DNA from: Novosphingobium mangrovisedimenti
GTDB taxonomy: Bacteria > Pseudomonadota > Alphaproteobacteria > Sphingomonadales > Sphingomonadaceae
NCBI RefSeq assembly: GCF_025153475.1
Contig: NZ_JANZXA010000009.1
Coordinates: 141,332-205,331, forward strand
Reading direction: 5' to 3'
Length of the DNA: 64,000 nucleotides
In this document: piece by piece, positions 40,778 to 49,668 of the stretch
How positions within the stretch are numbered: the first letter of the stretch is position 1
How the letters are laid out: each line of letters begins with the position of its first letter
The notes under the pieces: model-generated
The model's input: only the letters and a program-made list of their open reading frames with translations
Databases searched by the model: none
What the model was told of the DNA's origin: nothing
Program-made: the position numbers and the translations under genes

Positions 40778-40879
40778 GGACTTTACCCCTGCTGACGTTC
40801 AATTATCGGGCCCGTCGGGGACCATCCCCTTCTGCATCGGCCTTTACGTTCAGCGCCTGATAAGGAGCCTCTTTCCAAA

Positions 40880-42847
40880 ATGTCCAGCGTGTTGCGCAAA
40901 TCTGCCCTGATCCTGACCGTTTCCGTAACGGGTATCGGCGCGCCTGCCTGGGCGCAGGACGGCCGTGAATGGGACGTGGCGCGCGCCCGTGCGCTGCAGC
41001 GACACGAAATGACCGTCCACCAATCGGTCGACCGCTGGAAAATGCTGGTCGCCAACGATCGGCAGGATTTTTCCACGTATTCCAGCTTTCTGCTGACTTT
41101 CCCCGGCTATCCGCAGGAAGAGAAGATTCGCGGATTCGCCGAAAGGGCGCTGTTGGGCGAATCTCCCGATCCGCAGACCGTCATCGCCTTTTTCGATCGC
41201 TTCCCGCCGCTCAGCAGTGAAGCCGCCGGACGCTACGCCACCGCGCTGGCCGCCGTGCGCCGGTTCGACGCGCGCGACAAGGCCGTCGCCGCCTGGCGCG
41301 GAGGCAGCCTGGCGCCCAACGCCGAAGCCACCCTGCTCTCCCTCTATCGGGACCAGTTGACCCCGGCGGACCACGATGCCCGCATGAACGCCCTGCTCTG
41401 GCAGGGAGAAACCGATCAGGCCGAACGGCAGATCTCCTTCGTTTCCGCGGGCAAGCGCAATGTCTTCATGGAGCGGCTGGCCCTGCTCCAGGGCTCGGCG
41501 CCGGGCAGCCTCGGCCTTGCCCTTCCCTCCAACGTCACGGGCGACCCCGGCTACGTCTACAATCGCGCGGTCCAGGCACGCAGGTCGGGACGTCTCGGCG
41601 ATTCAATCTCAATGCTCGTCAATCGCCCCCTGCTGCGCGAACCCGTTCCGGAGCCCGAGAAGTGGGTGAAGGAGCTGCTTGCCGCCGCGCGCGGCGCCGG
41701 CGCCGATGCCGCGGTCAAGATCGCCAGTTCGATCGACGACGCCTTCGAGCCGGGCACCGACATCAGCCAGCAATCCTATCGCCTGCGCGACGACTATACC
41801 TCGCTGGTGTGGCTGGGAGGCACCAAAGCCCTGTGGACGCTCGACGACCCGCGCAGCGCCGCGCCGCTGTTCTACCGCTATGGCGCCGCCGCGCAAACGC
41901 CGGGCACGCGGTCCAAGGGGTTCTACTGGGCCGGACGCGCACTGGCGCAGGCGGGCGATACCCAGGGCGCCAATCGCTATTTCGAAATGGCGGCGCAGTA
42001 TCCCCAGTATTTCTATGGCCAGCTGTCACTCGAACGCCTTGGGCGTCCGCTGCCGAACCTCGACACCACGCCGCAGGCGGTACCTACGAAGGCAGAGCGC
42101 CAGGCCTTCCTGAGCAAGCCGATCACCCATGCGGTGCGCGACGTCGCGCTCCATAACGACTGGCGAACCACCGTCCGGTTCTTCCGCGAAATCAGCGACC
42201 AGGCACAGAGCGAGGCGGACCACGTTCTTGTCGCCGACCTCGCAAGGGAAATCGGCAGGCGCGATCTCGCGGTGATCCTCGGCCAGAGCGCCCATGCCGA
42301 CGGCTTCGGCGAATTCGGCGAAATTTCCTATCCGCTGATCCCCACGCCGCCCGGCACGAACTGGACCATGGTCCACGCCATCACCCGGCAGGAAAGCCAG
42401 TTCGCCCAGAATGCGATGAGCCATGCCGGCGCGCGCGGGCTGATGCAGCTCATGCCGGGCACCGCGCGCGAACAGGCGGGCAAGATGGGGCTGCGCTACG
42501 ATTCCCCGGCGCTGACAGGCGATGCCTCCTACAACATCCGTCTGGGCGACGGCTATTTCGCGCGCATGATGGACTACTACGGCGGTGCCACGCCACTGGC
42601 CGTGGCCGCCTACAACGCAGGACCCGGCAACGTGAACAAGTGGCTGCGCGCCAATGGCGATCCGCGCACCGGCGCGGTGGACTGGATCAGGTGGATCGAG
42701 ATGATCCCGATCTACGAAACCAAGAACTACGTCCAGCGCGTGCTCGAAAACGCGGTGGACTATGAAGCGATATACCCGGACAAATCCGACTATAAGGGGC
42801 CGAACAAGCTCACCCGCCTGATGCCGGGCAAGCGCAGCCCGGGCTGA
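40880..42847 (+). CDS. Soluble lytic murein transglycosylase
   Basis: The 655-residue protein has a signal peptide (ALILTVSVTGIGAPAWA), a long helical superhelix as in Slt70 (about 30-470), and a C-terminal SLT catalytic domain. In that domain ITRQESQFAQNAMSHAGARG carries the catalytic Glu, followed by LMQLMPGTAREQA and the YNAGPGNVNKW motif. It should cleave peptidoglycan glycan strands to anhydro-muropeptides in the periplasm. It is divergent from dapA, a cell-wall precursor gene, with starts 102 bases apart. Confidence 0.93.
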   Translation: MSSVLRKSALILTVSVTGIGAPAWAQDGREWDVARARALQRHEMTVHQSVDRWKMLVANDRQDFSTYSSFLLTFPGYPQEEKIRGFAERALLGESPDPQTVIAFFDRFPPLSSEAAGRYATALAAVRRFDARDKAVAAWRGGSLAPNAEATLLSLYRDQLTPADHDARMNALLWQGETDQAERQISFVSAGKRNVFMERLALLQGSAPGSLGLALPSNVTGDPGYVYNRAVQARRSGRLGDSISMLVNRPLLREPVPEPEKWVKELLAAARGAGADAAVKIASSIDDAFEPGTDISQQSYRLRDDYTSLVWLGGTKALWTLDDPRSAAPLFYRYGAAAQTPGTRSKGFYWAGRALAQAGDTQGANRYFEMAAQYPQYFYGQLSLERLGRPLPNLDTTPQAVPTKAERQAFLSKPITHAVRDVALHNDWRTTVRFFREISDQAQSEADHVLVADLAREIGRRDLAVILGQSAHADGFGEFGEISYPLIPTPPGTNWTMVHAITRQESQFAQNAMSHAGARGLMQLMPGTAREQAGKMGLRYDSPALTGDASYNIRLGDGYFARMMDYYGGATPLAVAAYNAGPGNVNKWLRANGDPRTGAVDWIRWIEMIPIYETKNYVQRVLENAVDYEAIYPDKSDYKGPNKLTRLMPGKRSPG

Positions 42848-42913
42848 TGCCCGGCTGCCCCCGAGCGGCAAGAGAGGTTCAATTGGCCCCCAAGGTGCAT
42901 TAGGGACGCGGCC

Positions 42914-43399
42914 ATGAAACCCGTCGCCCCTCCCATCACCCCGGCAGGCATGGCTGCCCTGCGCGCCCGTTACGATCATCTGCTGGGCAAGGAACGCCCC
43001 GAGATCGTGGAAATCGTGTCGTGGGCCGCGGGCAATGGCGACCGTTCGGAGAACGGCGACTACCTCTATGGGCGCAAGCGCATGCGCGAGATCGACCGCG
43101 AGCTGGGCCATCTGGCTCGCCGGATGAAGAAGCTGCGCGTGATCGATCCCGCACGGCAGGAAGAGCGCGGCAAGGTGTTCTTCGGCGCCACGGTCGAACT
43201 TGCCGACGAGGACGATGAACGCATCACCGTGACCATCGTCGGCGACGACGAACAGGACGCCTCGGCCGGACGGATCGGCTGGAGCGCCCCGCTCGCCCGC
43301 GCCCTGCGCGGCGCGGCCATCGGCGACCTGCGCACCGTGCGCCTGCCTTCCGGCGAGAAGGAATGGGAAATCATGGCCATCGAATATCCCCGCAGCTGA
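42914..43399 (+). CDS. greB: Transcription elongation factor GreB
   Basis: GreB enters the RNA polymerase secondary channel and stimulates cleavage of backtracked RNA. The 161-residue product has the N-terminal coiled coil with the acidic tip (GDRSENGDYLYGRKRMREID, the GreB D-x-S-E-N-x-D-Y loop) and the C-terminal FKBP-like domain (FFGATVELADEDDE; GRIGWSAPLARALRGAAIGD). The Y-G-R-K sequence after the tip favours GreB over GreA. Confidence 0.95.
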   Translation: MKPVAPPITPAGMAALRARYDHLLGKERPEIVEIVSWAAGNGDRSENGDYLYGRKRMREIDRELGHLARRMKKLRVIDPARQEERGKVFFGATVELADEDDERITVTIVGDDEQDASAGRIGWSAPLARALRGAAIGDLRTVRLPSGEKEWEIMAIEYPRS

Positions 43400-43507
43400 C
43401 AGTTTTGCGTTTGATCAAAGTTCCGCGCGCCCTCTCGGCGCTACGCCCCCGTCAGTAAACATCGTTGTTGATTAGCAACGCCGGCAAAACCTGACGGGAG
43501 CGGTGTC

Positions 43508-44890
43508 ATGAACGAATTCAGCAAGCTCGAGGCAGCCACGGAAGCGACGCCGGAACCGGTCGTCATTCCGGTCGAGGCCTATATTTCAGAGAATTACGCC
43601 CGCACCGAGCGCGACAAACTGTGGCGCAAGTGCTGGCTGCAGGCCGGCCGCGTGGAGGATCTGCCCGAGGTCGGCAGCTACATCACCTACGAGATTCTCG
43701 ACGATTCGGTGCTGATCGTGCGCGTTGCCGAAGGCGATGCCGCGAACGGCGCGGAGGGCAAGATCAAGGCCTACCGCAACGTGTGCACCCACCGCGGCCG
43801 CCGCCTCGTCGACACCCCCAAGGGCGAGCGCAATGCCCACGGCCAGCGCATGAATTTCGTCTGCGGCTTCCACGCCTGGACTTTCGAGCTGGACGGCAAG
43901 GCCAGCTATATCCAGTCGAAGGAAGACTGGGGCCCGAAGCTGTGCGACGAAGTGACCCGGCTTGGCGAAGTGAACATCGACACCTGGGGAGGCTTCGTGT
44001 GGATCAATCTCGATCCCGAAGCCGAGCCGTTGCGCGACTACCTTGAACCCGCAGCCACCATGCTCGATCCCTTCCAGCTCCAGAACATGCGCCCGCGCTG
44101 GCGCAACTGGACGGTGTTCGACTGCAACTGGAAGGTCGCGCTCGAAGCCTTCAACGAGACCTACCACGTGCCGGGCACGCACCCCGAATTCACCGAGTTC
44201 GGCGACTTCACCGGTTGGGGCCGCCCGCAGGGCAAGCACAGCCATATCGGCTACGACACCGGCGAAGGCCCCAAGGAAAACGCCTCGAAGCTGCGCCTTG
44301 GCGCGGGCGATCCGCGCACCACGACGGCGGTGATGCAGAAGTACACCTGGGAAGGCGTCAACACCAACACCACCAAGACGCTGGTGGACGTGGCGCAGAC
44401 CCTGCCCGATGTCCTGCCTGAAGGCACTTCGGCGGCCGAAGTGCTGCGCTACTGGCTCGAAACCTCGCGCAAGATCGATGCGGAACGCGGCGTGGTCTGG
44501 CCCGAGGTCGATCCTGCCCATGTCGCGGCCAGCGGCACTTCGTGGCAAATCTTCCCCAACCAGCAGATCGGCCACGCGGTGAACAACATGCTCTGCTACC
44601 AGGCGCGGCCCTACGGCTACAATCCGGACAAGTGCATCTTCGAAGTCGCAGTCTACGAGCTCTATCCCGAAGGCGAAGAGGCCGACACCCAGTGGCAATA
44701 TGCCGACCCGGCGGACTTCCCCCACGTGCTGCTGCAGGACTTCTCCAACATGGCGGCGGTTCAGCAGGGCATGAAGATGGGTGGCTATGCCGGCAACATG
44801 CCCAACCCCAAGGCCGAAGGCGCGGTGATCAGCCTGCACCGCAACCTCGCCCGCTACATGGGCACGGGCGAGCCGAAGGAACTCGGCTGA
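43508..44890 (+). CDS. Rieske non-heme iron oxygenase, alpha subunit
   Basis: The 460-residue protein has an N-terminal Rieske 2Fe-2S domain (CTHRGRR, then CGFHAWTFELDG) and a C-terminal mononuclear-iron domain with FNETYHVPGTHPEF (E-x-Y-H-x4-H ligands). It should hydroxylate an aromatic or other hydrophobic substrate. The Cys-x-His to Cys-x2-His spacing is 23 residues rather than the usual 15-17, an insertion around GERNAHGQRM. No beta subunit, ferredoxin or reductase gene is adjacent, so electron transfer partners must be elsewhere. GGGAG precedes the ATG. Confidence 0.88.
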   Translation: MNEFSKLEAATEATPEPVVIPVEAYISENYARTERDKLWRKCWLQAGRVEDLPEVGSYITYEILDDSVLIVRVAEGDAANGAEGKIKAYRNVCTHRGRRLVDTPKGERNAHGQRMNFVCGFHAWTFELDGKASYIQSKEDWGPKLCDEVTRLGEVNIDTWGGFVWINLDPEAEPLRDYLEPAATMLDPFQLQNMRPRWRNWTVFDCNWKVALEAFNETYHVPGTHPEFTEFGDFTGWGRPQGKHSHIGYDTGEGPKENASKLRLGAGDPRTTTAVMQKYTWEGVNTNTTKTLVDVAQTLPDVLPEGTSAAEVLRYWLETSRKIDAERGVVWPEVDPAHVAASGTSWQIFPNQQIGHAVNNMLCYQARPYGYNPDKCIFEVAVYELYPEGEEADTQWQYADPADFPHVLLQDFSNMAAVQQGMKMGGYAGNMPNPKAEGAVISLHRNLARYMGTGEPKELG

Positions 44891-44896
44891 ATATCG

Positions 44897-44934
44897 GCAA
44901 GCCCCGCACCTGTACCGGCAGACGCGGGGTTTGC
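44897..44934. terminator. Hairpin between convergent Rieske and membrane-protein genes
   Basis: GCAAGCCCCGC (44897-44907) pairs with GCGGGGTTTGC (44924-44934) over 11 bases with one G.U, loop 16 bases. It starts 7 bases after the Rieske stop and ends 5 bases before the stop of the convergent gene, the expected place of a two-way terminator, although no long T-run follows. Confidence 0.6.
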
Positions 44935-44938
44935 CTGT

Positions 44939-45703
44939 TCAGGCTACCGCGACATGGCGCCCCGCGCGTTGCGGCAGAACCACGATCAGCAGGATCATCG
45001 CAGCGCCGAGCGCCATCGACGCCATCGGACGGCTGAGATCAAGCCCGCCATGGGCAAAAGGCTTGTCGAGGAAATCACCCACCGTCGCACCGAGCGGACG
45101 GGTGAGGATAAAGGCGCTCCAGAACAACAGCACGGGGCTCGTACGCGTCGTCTTCCACAAGACCACGAGGGCCAGCAGCAGCCCGCCGAACAGCATCGCC
45201 CCGCCCAGATAGCCGAAACCGCCATCGTCGGCAGCCCAATCGCCGACCGCGGTGCCCAGCGTCTGGGAAAACGTGATCGTCAGCCAGTAGAACACCTCGG
45301 ACCGGGGCGTGCCGACCGTTTCCACCGAAACGGACCCCAGAACCGCCTTCCAAACCGCCAACGAAACCGCCACACAGCCGGCCAGCAGCAAAGCGCCGCC
45401 CGGATAGCCGATGCCCAGCGAACGCGTCGCGAAATCGGCCATGGTCGTACCGGCCGTGGTCGAGGCAACGATGGTCGCCCAGTACAGAAAGGGATAATAT
45501 TGGCGCGCGCGGATTTGCGCTGCCACCAGCGTGAGCAGGGGCACCACGAAGATCGCCGTGCTGACGAGGTATCCCATGTCGTAACTCATCGATAGGGTAT
45601 CGCCGCCGGTCTCGCCCAGCGTGGTCGCAAGGATCTTGATGACCCAGAACCCGAGCGTCACCGCCGGGACCTTGGCCATCGCAGAAGAAGCGCTTTCGTT
45701 CAT
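44939..45703 (-). CDS. COG4705/DUF347-like membrane protein with four repeats
   Basis: The 254-residue product has about eight helices arranged as four internal repeats, each with a helix followed by T-x2-G-x4-D: KILATTLGETGGDTLS, VASTTAGTTMADF, ITFSQTLGTAVGDW and FILTRPLGATVGDFL. This is the pattern of the uncharacterised membrane proteins of COG4705. The buried Asp/Thr in each repeat suggests an ion or small-molecule path, but no function is known. I choose ATG 45703 because GGAAGG lies 6 bases upstream; 45706 is also possible. Confidence 0.8.
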   Translation of the reverse strand: MNESASSAMAKVPAVTLGFWVIKILATTLGETGGDTLSMSYDMGYLVSTAIFVVPLLTLVAAQIRARQYYPFLYWATIVASTTAGTTMADFATRSLGIGYPGGALLLAGCVAVSLAVWKAVLGSVSVETVGTPRSEVFYWLTITFSQTLGTAVGDWAADDGGFGYLGGAMLFGGLLLALVVLWKTTRTSPVLLFWSAFILTRPLGATVGDFLDKPFAHGGLDLSRPMASMALGAAMILLIVVLPQRAGRHVAVA

Positions 45704-45866
45704 CATCAACCTTCCGATCGTCGCATCGCGGCACGGGCCGGGCATGACCATGGACAACCAGCCTGCACAGCAGGCCCAGACCGAATACCGCTTCAGGCGA
45801 TGAGACGCCGCCGCCGGGCACGACCCGCAGCTTCAGATGTGTCAGGTAAACTGCGGCCCGGCGCGC

Positions 45867-47261
45867 TCAGCGCGCCATGCGGTTCCAGGCGTCGAGCGCG
45901 GCGATCTTGTAGGCTTCGGCGAGCGTCGGGTAGTTGAAGGTATTCTCGATGAAATAGTCGATCGTGCCCTTCAGGTTGAGCACGGCCTGCCCGATGTGGA
46001 TCAGCTCGGTCGCCCCCTCGCCGATGATGTGGACGCCCAGCAGGCGGCGGGTCTTGTTCGAGAAGATCATCTTCATCAGCCCCTGCTCCAGCCCCATGAT
46101 GTGGCCGCGACTGGTTTCGCGGAAGCGTGCGATGCCGGTCTCGTAATTGATGCCCCGGTCACGTACTTCCTGCTCGCTCATCCCCACGGTCGAAATCTCC
46201 GGTACCGCGTAGATACCGTAAGGGAAAAACGCCGGCGCCGGCGGCAGCGGAAGGCCGAAGGCATGGCAGGCGGCGATGCGTCCCTGCTCCATCGAGGTCG
46301 AGGCAAGGCTGGGAAAGCCGATCACATCGCCCGCGGCGTAGATGTGCGCGACGTCGGTCTGGTAAGTCTCGGGATTGATCGAGAGGCGCCCGCGCACATC
46401 CGTAGTCAGGCCGCAATTGTCCAGGCCTAGATCTGCAGTCGCGCCCATCCGGCCGGCACAGTAGAGCAGCATGTCGGTACGTACCACACGCCCGTCCCTG
46501 AGCGTGGTCAGAACGCGCCCGTCCGCGCCCTTCTCCACTTTGTCCACCGGTGCGCCGAGCCGGAAAGCCACCCCGCGATCGCGCAGCTGATGGACGAATT
46601 CATCGATGATCTCGCGATCGACGAAATCCAGAAAGCTCGTACGCGGCTCGATCACGGTCACCGCCACATCGAGCGCCGAAAAGATCGTTGCGTATTCTAT
46701 GCCGATCACCCCTGCCCCGACGACGGTCAGCGAGCGCGGCAGGCGCGGAACGTCGACCACCTGATCGCTGTCCATGATGTCGGGATCGGAAAAGTCGATG
46801 TTGTCGGGATGGAACGGCACCGTCCCCACCGCGATCAGGAAGCGCTCGCCCTCCACGATCAGTTCGCTGCCGTCGGGCGAAGTCACCACCAGCCGGTTCG
46901 CATCGAGAAAGCGCGCAAAGCCCGCCATGGTGGAAACGCCGTTGCGCAGGAACTGGTGCTCCAGCACGTCGACTTCGTAATCGAGCGTCTTGCCGAGACG
47001 GATCGACAGGTCCTGGCTGCCGATTTCCTTCTTCACCCGGTAGGATCGGCCATAGAACCCGCGCTCGCGCCAGCCGGACAGGTTCAGCGCCGTCTCGCGC
47101 AGGGTCTTGGAAGGGATCGTCCCGGTATGCACCGAAACACCCCCGACCTTCATCCGCCCCTCGATCACGAGAACGGACTTGCCCAGTTTCGCAGCCTGAA
47201 TCGCCGCGCGACGGCCCGAAGGCCCGCTGCCGATAACGACGAACTCGTAACGCCCCGTCAT
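45867..47261 (-). CDS. sthA: Soluble pyridine nucleotide transhydrogenase
   Basis: SthA interconverts NADPH and NADH in the cytosol using FAD. The 464-residue protein has the FAD fold FVVIGSGPSGRRAAIQAAKL at the start, GGVSVHTGTIPSKTLRETAL where disulfide reductases have their Cys pair (here absent, as expected for SthA), the NAD fold TVVGAGVIGIEYATIFSAL, and a dimerisation domain (GEGATELIHIGQAVL). I use ATG 47261; the open frame reaches 47774 but crosses the divergent promoter region and the start of the TauD-type gene. Confidence 0.93.
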   Translation of the reverse strand: MTGRYEFVVIGSGPSGRRAAIQAAKLGKSVLVIEGRMKVGGVSVHTGTIPSKTLRETALNLSGWRERGFYGRSYRVKKEIGSQDLSIRLGKTLDYEVDVLEHQFLRNGVSTMAGFARFLDANRLVVTSPDGSELIVEGERFLIAVGTVPFHPDNIDFSDPDIMDSDQVVDVPRLPRSLTVVGAGVIGIEYATIFSALDVAVTVIEPRTSFLDFVDREIIDEFVHQLRDRGVAFRLGAPVDKVEKGADGRVLTTLRDGRVVRTDMLLYCAGRMGATADLGLDNCGLTTDVRGRLSINPETYQTDVAHIYAAGDVIGFPSLASTSMEQGRIAACHAFGLPLPPAPAFFPYGIYAVPEISTVGMSEQEVRDRGINYETGIARFRETSRGHIMGLEQGLMKMIFSNKTRRLLGVHIIGEGATELIHIGQAVLNLKGTIDYFIENTFNYPTLAEAYKIAALDAWNRMAR

Positions 47262-47490
47262 GTCTGCCTCCGGAAGCCGTGCCGGCCGTTTGACCGGGCC
47301 CGTCCCTCTCCTCCGTGAGCCGGCAGAGTGTGCGGTCTGCTGCGCTGCAACGCAACAAGGATATGCACGTGTTCCAAACTTTTCGCTTGGCTGGGAGACA
47401 CGGCGGGCGGCAATATGATAAGCGTGCTTAGTTTTAACTGACGGATGCCGGCCGAACGCTCGGAAAAAGCGCATCCGCGCTGTGAACGGG

Positions 47491-48480
47491 ATGATGGGAA
47501 TGACTGGAATTGTCGTAAAGGACCTGGACGAGAAGCTAAGCTTCGGCGCTGCGGTAGAGGGCCTCGATTTCGAAGCATTGGCCGACGAGAACGTCCGCCA
47601 GCAACTGCGGGACCTGTTCGTGGATCGCGGCATGATCGTGTTCCGCGACGTGGAGCCCAGCGCCAGGATGCAGGTCGCGCTCAGCAAGGTTTTCGGCCCG
47701 CTCAAGGACCACCCGACCACGACCACCCCGCGCGACGAGGAAACCGGCGACGCCGCCGAAGGCGTGATCGACATGCACTACCGCCCCAGCGACGACGTCG
47801 CCAGGGGCGAAGGCCTGGTGGAGATGAACGGCGAGGTGATCGCCCGCTACTCGCCATGGCACTTCGACCACTGCTACAACGACGAACTCAACTACGCCGG
47901 CGTGCTGCGCGCGCCGATCAACGCGCCGGTCGGCGGGCGCACCGGGTTCATGGACGGCATCGAACTCTACCGCCAGTTCCCCGGGGACCTGCTCGAGAAG
48001 ATCGAGGGCAAGAACGTGATCTACACGCTCGACACCCGCCTCTCGACGATGAAGTACGGCGTCAACTTCACCCCGCTGACCGAGCATTCGACCACGCCGC
48101 AGCTCCTCAAGGAAGCCGCCAGGTTCCCGCGCGCCATGCACCCCGCCATCTGGACCCGCGAGACCGGGGAGAAGGTCCTCCACTACGGCCCGTGGATGGC
48201 TGTCGGCCTGGAGCACCACGAGGACCCGGAAGGCGACCGCATGCTCGACGAGGTGGCAAGGGAGATCAACCGCCGCGGCGAAGGCACCAGCGCCTACTGG
48301 CACCAGTGGAAGCCCACCGACATGGTGATCTGGGACAACCACCGCATGCTCCACGCGGTCGAAGGCTGCGATGCCAAGTACGAACGCCAGACCCTGCGCA
48401 CCACGATCAAGGGCGACTATGGCCTGGGCTATTTCGAGGACGGCAAGAAAGTCGGCGAAGTCGAACGCGAGATCGCCTGA
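47491..48480 (+). CDS. TauD/TfdA-family Fe(II)/2-oxoglutarate dioxygenase
   Basis: The 329-residue protein has the TauD layout. The metal triad is visible as WHFDHCY (His, Asp) and the distal His in WDNHRMLHAVEG, with the 2-oxoglutarate Arg in ERQTLRTTIKGDY. The N-terminal strand GAAVEGLDFEALADENVRQQ and FVDRGMIVFRDV are also typical. It should hydroxylate a substrate with 2-oxoglutarate and O2, often releasing sulfite or opening an ether; the substrate cannot be read. Starts GTG 47482, ATG 47491 and ATG 47500 are all in frame; none has a clear ribosome-binding site. Divergent from sthA. Confidence 0.88.
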   Translation: MMGMTGIVVKDLDEKLSFGAAVEGLDFEALADENVRQQLRDLFVDRGMIVFRDVEPSARMQVALSKVFGPLKDHPTTTTPRDEETGDAAEGVIDMHYRPSDDVARGEGLVEMNGEVIARYSPWHFDHCYNDELNYAGVLRAPINAPVGGRTGFMDGIELYRQFPGDLLEKIEGKNVIYTLDTRLSTMKYGVNFTPLTEHSTTPQLLKEAARFPRAMHPAIWTRETGEKVLHYGPWMAVGLEHHEDPEGDRMLDEVAREINRRGEGTSAYWHQWKPTDMVIWDNHRMLHAVEGCDAKYERQTLRTTIKGDYGLGYFEDGKKVGEVEREIA

Positions 48481-48524
48481 TCCGGCCGTTGACGTAAGTC
48501 CAAAGACGCGGGAAAGCTGTTTTC

Positions 48525-49046
48525 ATGAAGCAGCCTTCCCGCATCCTGCTGGCCATTCTTCCGCTCCTGCTGTTGGCTGGAGGTTGCGGCGGTGGCGCAA
48601 ACCAGGCCTCGGCAGCGGCGAGCAGCCAATCGGCAAGCGATACACTGCGCCTACAGGGCCGTGTCACCGATGCGGCAAACATTCTTGCTGCGGATGTCGA
48701 AAGACGATTGTCGGCCCGGCTGCAAAGACTTGAGGAGGCGACCGGCCATCAAATGGTTGTCGTCACAACGCCGTCACTCGGTGGTGAAGATATCGCGACC
48801 TATACGCGCGCGCTCGGCAATCGCCGGGGCGTAGGCCGCAAGGACTACGACGATGGCATCATCGTCCTGATCGCGCCTCAAGAACGTAAGACCCGGATTG
48901 CTGTCGGCTACGGCCTTGAGAAGGTGCTGACGGATGCAGCTTGCGCCGAGGTGATCCGGGACGACATGATCCCGCACTTTCGCAAGGGTAATTTTGCCAG
49001 CGGCGTCGAAGCGGCGGTCGCTTCGCTGTCGGCGAAACTCTCCTGA
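48525..49046 (+). CDS. TPM-domain lipoprotein (YgcG type)
   Basis: The 173-residue product has a lipoprotein signal (RILLAILPLLLLAGGC, lipobox LAGGC) and one TPM domain: GRVTDAANILAADVERRLSA, QMVVVTTPSLGGEDIATYT, DDGIIVLIAPQERKTRIAVG and YGLEKVLTDAACAEVIRDDM. TPM domains occur in a plant photosystem phosphatase and in many bacterial envelope proteins of unsure role. No second transmembrane helix or Gly-rich tail is present, so it is a short form anchored only by lipid. The TauD-type gene ends 44 bases upstream. Confidence 0.83.
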   Translation: MKQPSRILLAILPLLLLAGGCGGGANQASAAASSQSASDTLRLQGRVTDAANILAADVERRLSARLQRLEEATGHQMVVVTTPSLGGEDIATYTRALGNRRGVGRKDYDDGIIVLIAPQERKTRIAVGYGLEKVLTDAACAEVIRDDMIPHFRKGNFASGVEAAVASLSAKLS

Positions 49047-49091
49047 AACGTTTGCGGAGACGCCATTTCGTGCCATGAGCCCTCGATAGTC

Positions 49092-49592
49092 ATGCGCAGG
49101 ACATTCACGATCTTCGCCGCCTTTGCTGCCCTCGCCACCTGCACCGGCGTGGCGCAGGCGCGCGACAGCCTTGGCCTCTACGGCGGCTGGGGGGCTTTTC
49201 GCGATCCTCTGGTGCCGCGCTGCTATGCCATTGCCATGGCGCTTCCGAGCACGCTGCATCGCGATTACCAGCCCTATGCCTCCATCGGGACCTGGCCCAA
49301 GCGCTCGGCACGCAACCAGGTGCATTTCCGCCTTTCGCGCAAGATGGCCGAAGGAGCGCAGATCGTGCTGCGCATCGGCGCCGAGCGCATCGAACTGACC
49401 GGCGGCGGCGGCGATGCCTGGCCCAGGGACGACCGCGACAATGCCGCCATCGTCGCGGCCATGCGATCGGCCACCCGCATGACGGTCTATTCGCGCGATG
49501 AAAAAGGCCGGCGGTTTTCCAACACCTGGCCGCTCGCCGGCGCGGCCTCCGCCATGGACGCCGCCGCGATCGGCTGCGCGCAATTGCGCTGA
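49092..49592 (+). CDS. Hypothetical exported protein
   Basis: The 166-residue product has a signal peptide ([20 protein letters not shown]) and a small periplasmic domain with two Cys (PRCYAIAMA and IGCAQLR) that probably pair. The strand pattern ([48 protein letters not shown]) is reminiscent of IalB-type invasion proteins, but the match is weak and I leave it unnamed. It precedes rlmN on the same strand with a 76-base gap. Confidence 0.7.
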   Translation: MRRTFTIFAAFAALATCTGVAQARDSLGLYGGWGAFRDPLVPRCYAIAMALPSTLHRDYQPYASIGTWPKRSARNQVHFRLSRKMAEGAQIVLRIGAERIELTGGGGDAWPRDDRDNAAIVAAMRSATRMTVYSRDEKGRRFSNTWPLAGAASAMDAAAIGCAQLR

Positions 49593-49668
49593 TTCGGACG
49601 CTATTGATGAGCGCAAGAATCCTGCGCTCTTCCGAAATGCTCCGGCTTGCACTATATGGGCCCCAATC

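Noticed and set aside
47046..47132. SthA lacking the redox Cys pair, as a sign of a broken disulfide reductase
   Set aside because: Soluble transhydrogenases normally lack this pair; the rest of the protein is intact.
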